This document shows positions 38,537 to 47,714 of a stretch of DNA of 47,714 nt, piece after piece (the first letter of the stretch is position 1; each line of letters begins with the position of its first letter). A program made the position numbers and the translations under genes. Under the pieces are notes generated by a model. The model saw only the letters and a list, made by a program, of their open reading frames with translations, did no database searches and had not been told where the DNA came from. The stretch covers positions 126,001 through 173,714 of the forward strand of contig CAJNDS010000123.1 of NCBI GenBank assembly GCA_905221605.1. The letters run 5' to 3'. The stretch comes from Symbiodinium natans (lineage: Eukaryota > Sar > Dinophyceae > Suessiales > Symbiodiniaceae).

Positions 38537-41500
38537 CAGGATTTTCAGGATTTTCAGGATTTTCAGGATTTTCAGGATTTTCAGGATTTTAAGGATTTTA
38601 AGGATTTTAAGGCCTTCTTAAAATTTTAGAAAAGCCTTAAAATCTTTAAAATCCTTAGAATTTTAGGAAATCCATTTCCTAAAACTTTAAGGATTTTAAG
38701 GCCTTTTTAAAAATTTCAGAAGGCCTTAAAATCCTTAAAATAATTAAAAATTTAGGAAACCCATTTCCTAAAACTTTAAGGATTTTAAGGCCTTTTTAAA
38801 ATTTTAAGAAGGCCTTAAAATCCTTAAAATCCTTAAAGTTTTTGGAAAATCCATTTCCAAAATTTTTAAAGATTTTAAGGATTTTAAGGATTTTAAAGAT
38901 TTTAAAGGGGTCCCGGGGGCCCAGGGGCGCCGGGCCCCTTTTAAAATCTTTAAAATCCTTAAAATCTTTAAAATCCTTAAAATTTTAGGAAATCCATTTG
39001 CTAAAGCTTTAAGGATTTTAAGGCCTTTTTAAAAATTTAAGAAGGCCTTAAAATCCTTAAAATCCTTAAAATTTTAGGAAATCCATTTCCTAAAACTTTA
39101 AGGATTTTAAGGCCTTTTTAAAATTTTAAGAAGGCCTTAAAATCCTTGAAATCCTTAAAATTTTAGGAAATCCATTTCCTAAAACTTTAAGGATTTTAAG
39201 GCCTTTTTAAAATTTTAAGAAGGCCTTAAAATCCTTAAAATCCTTAAAGTTTTTGGAAAATCCATTTCCAAAATGTTTAAAGATTTTAAGGATTTTAAGG
39301 ATTTTAAAGATTTTAAAGGGGTCCCGGGGGCCCAGGGGCGCCGTGCCCCCTTTTAAAATCTTTAAAATCCTTAAAATTTTAGGAAATCCATTTCCTAAAA
39401 CTTTAAGGATTTTAAGGCCTGTTTAAAATTTTAAGAAGGCCTTAAAATCCTTAAAATCCTTAAAATTTTAGGAAATCCATTTCCTAAAACTTTAAGGATT
39501 TTAAGGCCTTTTTAAAATTTTAAGAAGGCCTTAAAATCCTTAAAATCCTTAAAGTTTTTGGAAAATCCATTTCCAATTTTTTTTAAGATTTTAAGGTTTT
39601 TAAGGATTTTAAAGATTTTAAAGGGGTCCCGGGGGCCCAGGGGCGCCGGGCCCCCTTTTAAAATCTTTAAAACCCTTAAAATCTGTAAAATCCTTAAAAT
39701 TTTAGGAAATCCATTTCCTAAAACTTTAAGGATTTTAAGGCCTTTTTAAAATTTTAAGAAGGCCTTAAAATCCATAAAATCCTTAAAGTTTTTGGAAAAT
39801 CCATTTCCAAAATTTTTCAAGATTTTAAGGATTTTAAGGATTTTAAAGATTTTAAAGGGGTCCCGGGGGCCCAGGGGCGCCGGGCCCCCTTTTAAAATCT
39901 TTAAAACCCTTAAAATCTTTAAAATCCTTAAAATTTTAGCAAATCCATTTCCTAAAACTTTAAGGATTTTAAGGCCTTTTTAAAAATTTAAGAAGGCCTT
40001 AAAATCCTTAAAATCCTGAAAATTTTAGGAAATCCATTTCCTAAAACTTTAAGGATCTTAAGGCCTTTTTAAAATTTTAAGAAGGCCTTAAAATCCTTAA
40101 AATCCTTAAAGTTTTTGGAAAATCCATTTCCAAAATTTTTAAAGATTTTAAAGATTTTAAGGATTTTAAGGATTTTAAAGATTTTTAAAGGGGTCCCGGG
40201 GGCCCAGGGGCGCCGGGCCCCCTTTTAAAATCTTTAAAATCCTTAAAATCTTTAAAATCCTTAAAACTTTAGGAAATCCATTTCCTAAAGCTTTAAGGAT
40301 TTTAAGGCCTTTTTAAAATTTTAAGAAGGCCTTAAAATCCTTAAAATCCTTAAAGTTTTTGGAAAATCCATTTCCAAAATTTTTAAAGATTTTAAGGATT
40401 TTAAGGATTTTAAAGAATTTAAAGGGGTCCCGGGGGCCCAGTGGCGCCGGGCCCCCTTTTAAAATCTGTAAAATCCTTAAAATCTTTAAAATCCTTAAAA
40501 TTTTAGGAAATCCATTTCCTAAAACTTTAAGGATTTTAAGGCCTTCTTAAAATTAAGAAGGCCTTAAAATCCTTAAAATCCTTAAAGTTTTTGGAAAATC
40601 CATTTCCAAAATTTTTAAAGATTTTAAGGATTTTAAAGATTTTAAAGGGGTCCCGGGGGCCCAGGGGCGCCGGGCCCCCTTTTAAAATCTTTAAAATCGT
40701 TAAAATTTTAGGAAATCCATTTCCTAAAACTTTAAAGATTTTAAGGCCTTTTTAAAATTTTAAGAAGGCCTTAAAATCCTTAAAATCCATAAAAAATTTG
40801 GAAACCTATTTCCTAAAACTTTAAGGATTTTAAGGCCTTTTTAAAATTTTAAGAAAGCCTTAAAATCCTTAAAATCCTTAAAATTTTTGGAAAATCCATT
40901 TCCAAAATTTTTAAAGATTTTAAGGATTTTAAAGATTTTAAAGGGGTCCCGGGGGCCCAGGGGCGCCGTGCCCCCTTTTAAAATCTTTAAAATCCTGAAA
41001 ATCTTTAAAATCCTTAAAATTTTAGGAAATCCATTTTCCTAAAACTTTAAGGATTTTAAGGCCTGTTTAAAATTTTAAGAAGGCCTTCAAATCCTTAAAA
41101 TCCTTGAAATTTTAGGAAATCCATTTCCTAAAACTTTAAGGATTTTAAGGCCTTTTTAAAATTTTAAGAAGGCCTTAAAATCCTTAAAATCCTTAAAGTT
41201 TTTGGAAAATCCATTTCCAAAATTTTTAAAGATTTTAAGGATTTTAAGGGTTTTAAAGATTTTAAAGGGGTCCCGGGGGCCCAGGGGCGCCGGGCCCCCT
41301 TTTAAAATCTTTAAAATCCTTAAAATCTTTAAAATCCTTAAAATTTTAGGAAATCCATTTCCTAAAACTTTAAGGATTTTAAGGCCTTTTTAAAAGTTTA
41401 AGAAGGCCTTAAAATCCGTAAAGTTTTTGGAAAATCCATTTCCAAAATTTTTCAAGATTTTAAGGATTTTAAGGATTTTAAAGATTTTAAAGGGGTCCCG

Positions 41501-43860
41501 GGGGCCCGCGCCGGGCCCCCTTTTAAAATCTTTAAAAACCTTAAAATCTTTAAAATCCTTAAAATTTTAGGAAATCCATTTCCTAAAACTTTAAGGATTT
41601 TAAGGCCTTTTTAAAATTTTAAGAAGGCCTTAAAATCCTTAAAATCCTTAAAGTTTTTGGAAAATCCATTTCCAAAATTTTTAAAGATTTTAAGGATTTT
41701 AAGGGTTTTAAAGATTTTAAAGGGGTCCCGGGGGCCCAGGGGCGCCGGGCCCCCTTTTAAAATCTTTAAAATCCTTAAAATTTTAGGAAATCCATTTCCT
41801 AAAACTTTAAAGATTTTAAGGCCTTTTTAAAATTTTAAGAAGGCCTTAAAATCCTTAAAATCCTTAAAGTTTTTGGAAACCTATTTCCTAAAACTTTAAG
41901 GATTTTAAGGCCTTTTTAAAATTTTAAGAAGGCCTTAAAATCCTTAAAATCCTTAAAGTTTTTGGAAAATCCATTTCCAAAATTTTTCAAGATTTTAAGG
42001 ATTTTAAGGATTTTAAAGATTTTAAAGGGGTCCCGGGGGCCCAGGGGCGCCGGGCCCCCTTTTAAAATCTTTAAAAACCTTAAAATTTTAGGAAATCCAT
42101 TTCCTAAAACTTTAAGGATTTTAAGGCCTTTTTAAAATTTTAAGAAGGCCTTAAAATCCTTAAAATCCTTAAAGTTTTTGGAAAATCCATTTCCAAAATT
42201 TTTAATTATTTTAAGCGTTTTAGAGATTTTAAAGATTTTGAAAGGGTCCCGGGGGCCCAGGGGCGCCGGCCCCCTTTTAAAATCTTTAACATCCTTAAAA
42301 TCTTTAAAATCTTGAAAAAAATTTTAGGAAATCCTTTTCCTAAAACTTTAAGGATTTTAAGGCCTTTTCAAAATTTTAAGAAGCCCTTAAAATCCTTAAA
42401 ATCCTTAAAGTTTTTGGAAAATCCATTTCCAAAATTTTTAAAGGTTTTAAGGATTTTCAGGATTTTAAAAAATTTTAAAGGGGTACCGGGGGCCCAGGGG
42501 GGAAATCAATGTCCTAAAGTTTCAAGGGTTTTAAGGCCTTTTAAAATTTTAAAGAAGGCCTTAAAATCCTTAATCTTTAAAATTATAGGAAACCTATTTC
42601 CTAAAACTTTAAGGATTTTAAGGCCTTTTTAAAATTTTAAGAAGGCCTTAAAATCCTTAAAATCCTTAAAGTTTTTGGAAAATCCACTTCCAAAATTTTT
42701 CAAGATTTTAAGGATTTTAAGGATTTTAAAGATTTTAAAGGGGTCCCGGGGGCCCAGGGGCGCCGGGCCCCCTTTCAAAATCTTTAAAATCCTTAAAATC
42801 TTTGAAATCCTTAAAATTTTAGGAAATCCATTTCCTAAAACTTTAAGGATTTTAAGGCCTTTTTAAAATTTTAAGAAGGCCTTAAAATCCTTAAAATCCT
42901 TAAAGTTTTTGGAAAATCCATTTCCAAAATTTTTAAAGATTTTAAGGATTTTAAGGGTTTTAAAGATTTTAAAGGGGTCCCGGGGGCCCAGGGGCGCCGG
43001 GCCACCTTTAAAATCTTTAAAATCCTTAAAACCTTTAAAATCCTTAAAGTTTTTGGAAAATCACTTTCCTAAGTTTTGAAGGGCTTTAAGGATTTTAAGG
43101 GTTTTCAGGTTTTTAAGGATTTTAAGGTTAAGGATTTTAAGGAAAAGCCTTAAAACCCTTAAAATCCTTAAAGCCCTTAACGTTTTTGGAAAATCCCTTT
43201 CCGAAAACATTAAGGGTTTTAAGGGTTTTAAGGATTTTAAGGGTTTTAAGGATTTTAAGGGCGCCGGGCCACATTTTAAAATCTTTAAAATCCTTAAAAC
43301 CTTTAAAATCCTCAAAAAAAATTGTTACAATCTTTAAAATCCTTAAAGCGTTTGGAAAATCACTTTCCCAAAACTTTAAGGATTGTAAGGACTTTTTAAA
43401 GTGATGGGCCTCCAGAAAGGCGCGGCTCGATTTGGCCAAATTTTGCCGGGCAGGCTCCGGGCAAAATTTGGCCCGGAGCCTGTCCGGCAAAATTTGGCCA
43501 AATCGAGCCGCGCATTTCTCATCGCACACGAAGAGCAACCCGATTTGGCCAAATTTTGCCCGGAGCCTGCCCGGCAAAATTTGGCCAAATCGAGCCGCGA
43601 CCTTCTGGAGGCCCGAAATTATTTAACTTCAAAATACTTAACATCCTTAAAGTTTTTGGAAAATCCCTTTCCAAAAATTTTATGGATTTTAAAGATTTTA
43701 AAGGGGTCCTGGAGGCCTAGGGGCACCGGGCCACCTTTTAAAATCTTTTAAAATCCTTAAAACCTTTAAAATCCTTAAAATCCTTAAAGTGTTTGGAAAA
43801 CTTTAAGGGTTTTTTAAGGATTTTAAGGAATTTAAGGAATCCAAAAGATTTAAAAAAGAG
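38537..43860 (+). repeat. 5.3-kb composite AT-rich satellite with GC boxes
   Basis: It is built from TTTTAAGGA and its complement in alternating direction. A roughly 88-bp subunit (GGAAATCCATTTCCTAAAAC, then TTAAGGATTTTAAGGCC, then the reverse complement) is repeated one to three times. After each set comes a GC box, GGGGTCCCGGGGGCCC plus AGGGGCGCCGGGCCCC, at about 38907, 39318, 39623, 39857, 40190, 40423, 40647, 40943, 41267, 41492, 41722, 42027, 42243, 42479 (partial), 42739, 42974 and 43703. Spacing is mostly 216-236 or 296-333 bp. Copies decay toward the right. The repeated 63-codon frames (ENPFPK...LRPF) are a by-product and not genes. Confidence 0.95.
43406..43614. mobile_element. palindromic GC-rich element inserted in the satellite
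   Basis: Outer ends GGGCCTCCAGAA and TTCTGGAGGCCC (with short mismatches inside) and long inverted arms with CGCGGCTCGATTTGGCCAAA. Two internal hairpins share CAAAATTTGGCC and GGAGCCTG. Composition is quite unlike the surrounding AT-rich satellite. No coding frame is credible. A hairpin (foldback) element is likely. Confidence 0.8.
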
Positions 43861-43904
43861 CCGCCCAAAGAAGTTTAATCATCTAATTTAGGAATTTAAG
43901 GAAA

Positions 43905-44655
43905 ACCTAAACCCTAAGCTCCTAAGCTTCTAAGCGCCTGGGCGCCTAAGCGCCTACCCCTCAAACTGAAACCCTCAAACCCTAATTCCTAAGGTCCTCA
44001 GCTCCTAAGCGCCTAAACTCCTAAGCGTCTACCCCCTAAATCCTGTAACCCGAAACCCTTAAACCCTAAACCCTAAGCTCCTAAGCTCCTAAGCGCCTAA
44101 GCTCCAAAGCGCCTACCCCCTAAATCCTCAAACTACCCTAAGCCAAAACCATAAACTCCTAAGCTCTTAAGCTCCTCAGCGCCTAAGCGCCTACCCCATA
44201 GACCCTTAAACCTTACACCCTAAACCCTAAGCTCCTAAGCTCCTAAGCGCCTAGGCGCCTGCCCCCTAAAACCTTAAGCTCCTAAGCGCGTAAGCTCCGA
44301 AGCGCGTACCCCCTAAATCCTCAAAACCTAAACCCTTAAACCCTAAACCCTAAGCTCCTAAGCTCCTAAGCTCCTAAGCGTCTAAGCGCCTGCCCCCCCT
44401 AAACCCTTCAACCCTCAACCCTAAGCCATAAACTCCTAAGCTCCTGAGCGCCTAAGCGCCTACCCCCAAAACCCTTAAACCTTAAACCCTAAAACCTAGG
44501 CTCCTAAGCTCCTAAGCGCCTAGGCGCCTACCCCCTAATCCCTTAAACCCTAAACCCTAAACCTCTTAAGCCCCTGAGCGCCTAAACACTAACCCCTAAA
44601 CCCTAAACCCTAAGCTCCGAAGCTCCTAAGCGCCTAAGCGGCTACCCCCTAAACC
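43905..44655 (-). repeat. CTCCTAAGCGCCTA minisatellite mixed with CCCTAAA
   Basis: About nine blocks, each made of CTCCTAAGCTCCTAAGCGCC-type units followed by TACCCCCTAAA and a few CCCTAAA heptamers. The higher-order period is roughly 70-110 bp. Confidence 0.9.
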
Positions 44656-44756
44656 CTGAGACCCCGGGACCCCTTTTATCATTGAAAAATCCTTGCCTTC
44701 TTCTCTGCTGAGTTGTTTCTAAAGTTTGAGGATTTTACGGCTTTTAGTACTTGAAT

Positions 44757-44890
44757 GGATCTTTCGTTTTTGAAGTTGAGGGCACCCTATGGTTTACCAA
44801 TGACCTTTGCTAGGGTTTGCAAAAAACTTCGCTTTAAAGTAACGGGCACGCCAGGGTTTACAGAAAACCTTTCCGTTGTGATTAATTTGG
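44757..44890 (+). repeat. diverged repeat flanking the XhoI-palindrome satellite (left)
   Basis: Two units with TTGAAGTTGAGGGCACC-like and GGGTTTACAGAAAACC-like segments. The same motif, in the same orientation, is found at 46186-46400 on the other side of the satellite. Confidence 0.7.
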
Positions 44891-44954
44891 TGTTTTAAGC
44901 AAATTGTGCAAGCGTACGTCTGCGATAGGAATGTTTGAGTTATTGCTCTTGCCA

Positions 44955-46185
44955 GTCTTCGAGGGGTCAAAACGTTCTGGGTCTGAAGGCTGGGCCCCTC
45001 GAGAGGTCAAAAAGTACTTGGTCTTAAGGCTGGGCCCCTCGAGGGGTCAAAAATGTTTGGTCTTAAGGCTGGGTTCTGGAGGGGTCAAACAGCTGTTGGT
45101 CTTAAGGCTGGGCCCTTCGAGGGGTCAAAGCGTTCTGGGTTTTAAGGCTGGGCCCCTCGAGGGGTCAAAGCGTTCTTGGTCTTAAGGCTGGGACCCTCGA
45201 GGGGTCAAACATCTTCTTCGTCTTAAGGCTGGGCCCCTCGAGGGGTCAAAGAGTATTTGGTCTTAAGGCAACAAGTTTTTGGTCTTAAGGCTGGGCCCCT
45301 GGGGTCTTAAGGCAGGGCCCCTCGAGGGGTCAAAGCGTTCTGGTTTTTAAGGCTGGGCCCCTCGAGGGGTCAAAAAGTTGTTGGTCTTGAGGCTGGGCCC
45401 TTCGAGGGGTCAAAGCGTTCTGGGTTTTAAGGCTGGGCCCCTCGAGAGGTCGAAAGTTCTTGGTCTTAAGGCTGGGCCCCTCGAGGGGTCCAAAAGTTCT
45501 TGGTCTTAAGGCTGGGCCCCATCGAGGGGTCAAACAGTTGTTGGTCTTAAGGCTGGGCCCTTCGAGGGGTGAAAGCGTTCTGGGTTTTAAGGCTGGGCTT
45601 CTCGAGGGGTCAAACAGTTTTTGGTCTTAAGGCTGGGCCCCTCGAGGGGTCAAACAACTTCTTCGTCTTAAGGCTCGGCCCCTAGAGCCTCGAGAGGTCA
45701 AGAGTATTTGGTCTTAAGGCAAAAAGTTGTTGGTCTTAAGGCTGGGCCCCTGGGGTCTTAGGACTGGGCCCCTCGAGGGGTCAAAAAGTTTTTGGTCTTC
45801 AGGCTGGGCCCCTCGAGGGGTCAAAAAGTTTTTGGTCTTAAGGGTGGGCCCTTCGAGGGGTCAAAGCGTTCTTGGTCTTAAGGCTGGGCCCCTCGAGGGG
45901 TCAAAAAGTTCTTGGTCTTACGGCTGGGCCCCTCCAAGGGTCAAAACGTTCGGGGTCTTAAGGCTGGGCCCCCCCAAGGCGTCAAAGAGTATTTGGTCTT
46001 ACGGAAAGTTTTTGGTCTTAGGCTGGGCCCCTCGACGGGTCAAACAGTTGTTGGTCTTAAGGCTGGGCCCTTCGAGGGGTCAAAACGTTCTGGGTTTTAA
46101 GGCTGGGCCCCTCGAGGGGTCAAACAGTTTTTTTTCTTAAGGCTGGGCCCCTCGAGGGGTCAAAAACTTGTTGGTCTTAAGGCTG
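44955..46185 (+). repeat. satellite with GGGCCCCTCGAGGGG palindrome
   Basis: About 28 units of 40-42 bp: GGCTGGGCCCCTCGAGGGGT, then CAAAMRSTTSTTGGTCTTAA. The palindrome carries CTCGAG. Some units are shortened (45261, 45725, 46000). A longer higher-order pattern recurs (ACATCTTCTTCG at 45209 and ACAACTTCTTCG at 45655, each followed by a truncated unit), suggesting a roughly 450-bp duplication. Open frames here are by-products. Confidence 0.95.
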
Positions 46186-46400
46186 TTTTTGAGGATGAGG
46201 GCACACCAAGGTGTACAAGAACCCTTTCGTTGTTGAGGTTGAGGACACACTAGGGTTTACAGAAAAACTGACGTTTGACGTTACAGGCGCACCAGGTTGA
46301 GGGAAAAACGTTTTTCGCTTTTGACATGTTGAGGACATATCAGGCTTCAAATCGGACCTTCGTTAAAAATGATGGCACATGAAGGTTTGCAAAACAAAAG
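46186..46400 (+). repeat. diverged repeat flanking the satellite (right)
   Basis: Three or four units with GTTGAGGACACACTAGGGTT and TACAGAAAAAC-like segments, matching 44757-44890. From 46400 to 46700 I see only AT-rich sequence without a supportable feature. Confidence 0.7.
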
Positions 46401-46708
46401 CGTTCGTTAACTTTGTTGAATTCTTACTTTTCAATCGTTTGAAATATTTAACAGGCTGCAGGAATATCATGATGTAAATAATATAATTGTTTGATGTCTT
46501 AGGTCTCCACGCTAAACTGAACAGTTTGAAGTAATGTCATAACTGAAACCGTTTACATCGTTCAGTTAAAGTGTTCTACGAAATGTTGATATCTTGAGCC
46601 TTCCAAATAACAAATAAACAGCTGAATTGAAATATTCAAAATGTTTACATTATGGAGCCTCTAAAAGAATCAAAACACGTTAAATAGGTCGGCGTGTTTC
46701 TTTTATTC

Positions 46709-46726
46709 ATCGTTTCTCTCTCCCTC

Positions 46727-46761
<35 letters not shown>

Positions 46762-46925
46762 TTCTCTCTCTCTCTCTCTCTTTCCTGTCTCTTTTTTTTT
46801 TTTCCTCTCTCTCTCTTTCTGACCCTCTCTCCCTCCTTCCTTCCTTCCTTCCTTCCTTCCTGCCTTCCTTCCTTCCTTCCTTTCTCTTCCCCGCTTCCTT
46901 CTTGCTCTTTCCTCTTTCCTCCCCG
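46709..46925 (+). repeat. pyrimidine-rich CTTT/CTTC microsatellite
   Basis: (CTCT)n and (CTTT)n, then a T run, then about 12 CTTC units. The minus-strand Arg/Glu/Lys frames here are compositional. Confidence 0.95.
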
Positions 46926-47170
46926 CTCCTCCCGTTTTTTTTACGCGCCATTCAACAGTGAATGAAAGAACAAAGGTACTGACAAGAGAGGAGCAGGAGT
47001 TCTCCTTCAAGAGGGAAATGGAAGCAGAACGTCAAGGATGAGAAGGAAGAGTGAAGGTACTGACAAGAGAGGAATAATATAATATGAAGAGAATTTAATA
47101 TTAAATTTTCAAGTGAGCGAATGAAATAAGCGATCGCGTGAAATTAAATATTAAATGAACGAAACCGAGG

Positions 47171-47683
47171 ATGAAAGAACACTGTGAAGAGAAAAATAAT
47201 ATAATAAAAGCGACGCAAATGAATGTTCTCTTCTTGGAAATGGGAGGACAGGGCCTTCCTCACAGTCCCATCTTCTCTCAAACCCCTGGGAGGCCCTTTC
47301 AGGGAACCCCTCGGTGCAGCCCCCTGCGAAAACTGCAGGCCCTGGCGGATATTGAAAAGGAGTGTAAATCACTGACAGAACGAGGGAAGGAGAACGACAG
47401 ACGCGGAGCAAGAGAGAGAGAAACAGAAAAAAGGAGAGAGAAGCAGCTGTCCTCTCCAAGCTGTTTTCAGAGTGACCCCAAAGACTCAGACCGTCCCTTT
47501 CTCCACTCCCTTTCTGTCCACCATTCATTTTCGCTTGTTGCGTTTTTTTATCGTATCATTCTCAAAGTCTCTCTCCCTCTCTCTCGCCCGCTCTCCCCTT
47601 CCTGTCTCTTCTCCTCTTCATTCTCCTCCCGCTTGCTCCTCCCCATCCCGTGCCCCATCTCTCCTAGCCCCTCCAAGACGTAG
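47171..47683 (+). CDS. open reading frame, doubtful gene
   Basis: A 170-codon plus-strand frame. Its middle (LRKLQALADIEKECKSLTER, then a Glu/Arg-rich stretch) is protein-like and could be a coiled coil. Both ends are low complexity, and the Arg/Glu-rich part lies on a GA-rich tract. The minus strand is also open over 47151-47528. No product is recognised. Confidence 0.25.
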   Translation: MKEHCEEKNNIIKATQMNVLFLEMGGQGLPHSPIFSQTPGRPFQGTPRCSPLRKLQALADIEKECKSLTERGKENDRRGARERETEKRREKQLSSPSCFQSDPKDSDRPFLHSLSVHHSFSLVAFFYRIILKVSLPLSRPLSPSCLFSSSFSSRLLLPIPCPISPSPSKT

Positions 47684-47714
47684 GTCAAGGATAAGAGAGG
47701 AGACGGGAACGACA

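Noticed and set aside
39558-42866. Repeated 63-codon frames (ENPFPK...LRPF), which look like a repeated small protein family
   Set aside because: They follow the satellite period, carry the same substitutions as the DNA repeat, and have no splice or start evidence. The frame is open because TTTTAAGGA-type DNA lacks stops in that phase.
44904-46140. Plus and minus frames over the GGGCCCCTCGAGGGG satellite
   Set aside because: A 41-42-bp unit keeps a frame open by chance, and the frames break where units are truncated.

Overview
The window looks like nuclear DNA of a dinoflagellate, most likely Suessiales/Symbiodiniaceae. Four things support this. The telomere-type heptamer TTTAGGG (and its complement) is scattered through the first 38.5 kb. 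Very small exons (about 25-150 nt) can be hand-assembled, and their introns begin GT, GC or GA and end AG, usually with G as the first base of the next exon, which is the unusual splice code known from dinoflagellates. Almost every exon I can read lies on the minus strand, which fits unidirectional gene blocks. A copia-type reverse-transcriptase fragment resembles those of dinoflagellate genomes. All gene models were read by eye from codon patterns, splice sites and phase. Boundaries may be off by a few bases, and no database search was possible.

Layout, in coordinate order (genes are transcribed right to left). (1) 0.8-5.4 kb: the 5' part of a TSR1-like ribosome-biogenesis gene, seven exons, the only gene whose product I recognise. 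(2) 6.8-7.5 kb: an unassigned minus exon and, on the opposite strand, a broken copia reverse transcriptase. (3) 7.9-13.4 kb: an unrecognised gene of at least 12 exons ending in a stop. (4) 14.0-17.0 kb: a second unrecognised gene. (5) 18.1-20.45 kb: a small gene that seems complete, six exons and about 126 codons from ATG to TAG. (6) 20.7-25.3 kb: scattered exons of one or more genes, one of which may open a RING finger. (7) 25.7-38.4 kb: a very long gene model of about 40 small exons, product unrecognised.

The introns hold short TTTAGGG arrays in both orientations, degenerate and variant heptamers, several families of short hairpin elements with terminal inverted repeats (about 110-290 bp), and microsatellites. 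In several places the heptamer itself seems to supply the splice site (TTTAG|GG acceptor, GTTTAG donor).

From 38.5 kb the character changes abruptly. A 5.3-kb AT-rich composite satellite carries about 17 GC-rich boxes and is interrupted by a 209-bp palindromic element. It is followed by a CCTAAGCGCC-type minisatellite, a 1.2-kb satellite built on a GGGCCCCTCGAGGGG palindrome and flanked on both sides by the same diverged repeat, an AT-rich stretch, a pyrimidine-rich microsatellite, and an unassigned open frame at the right end.
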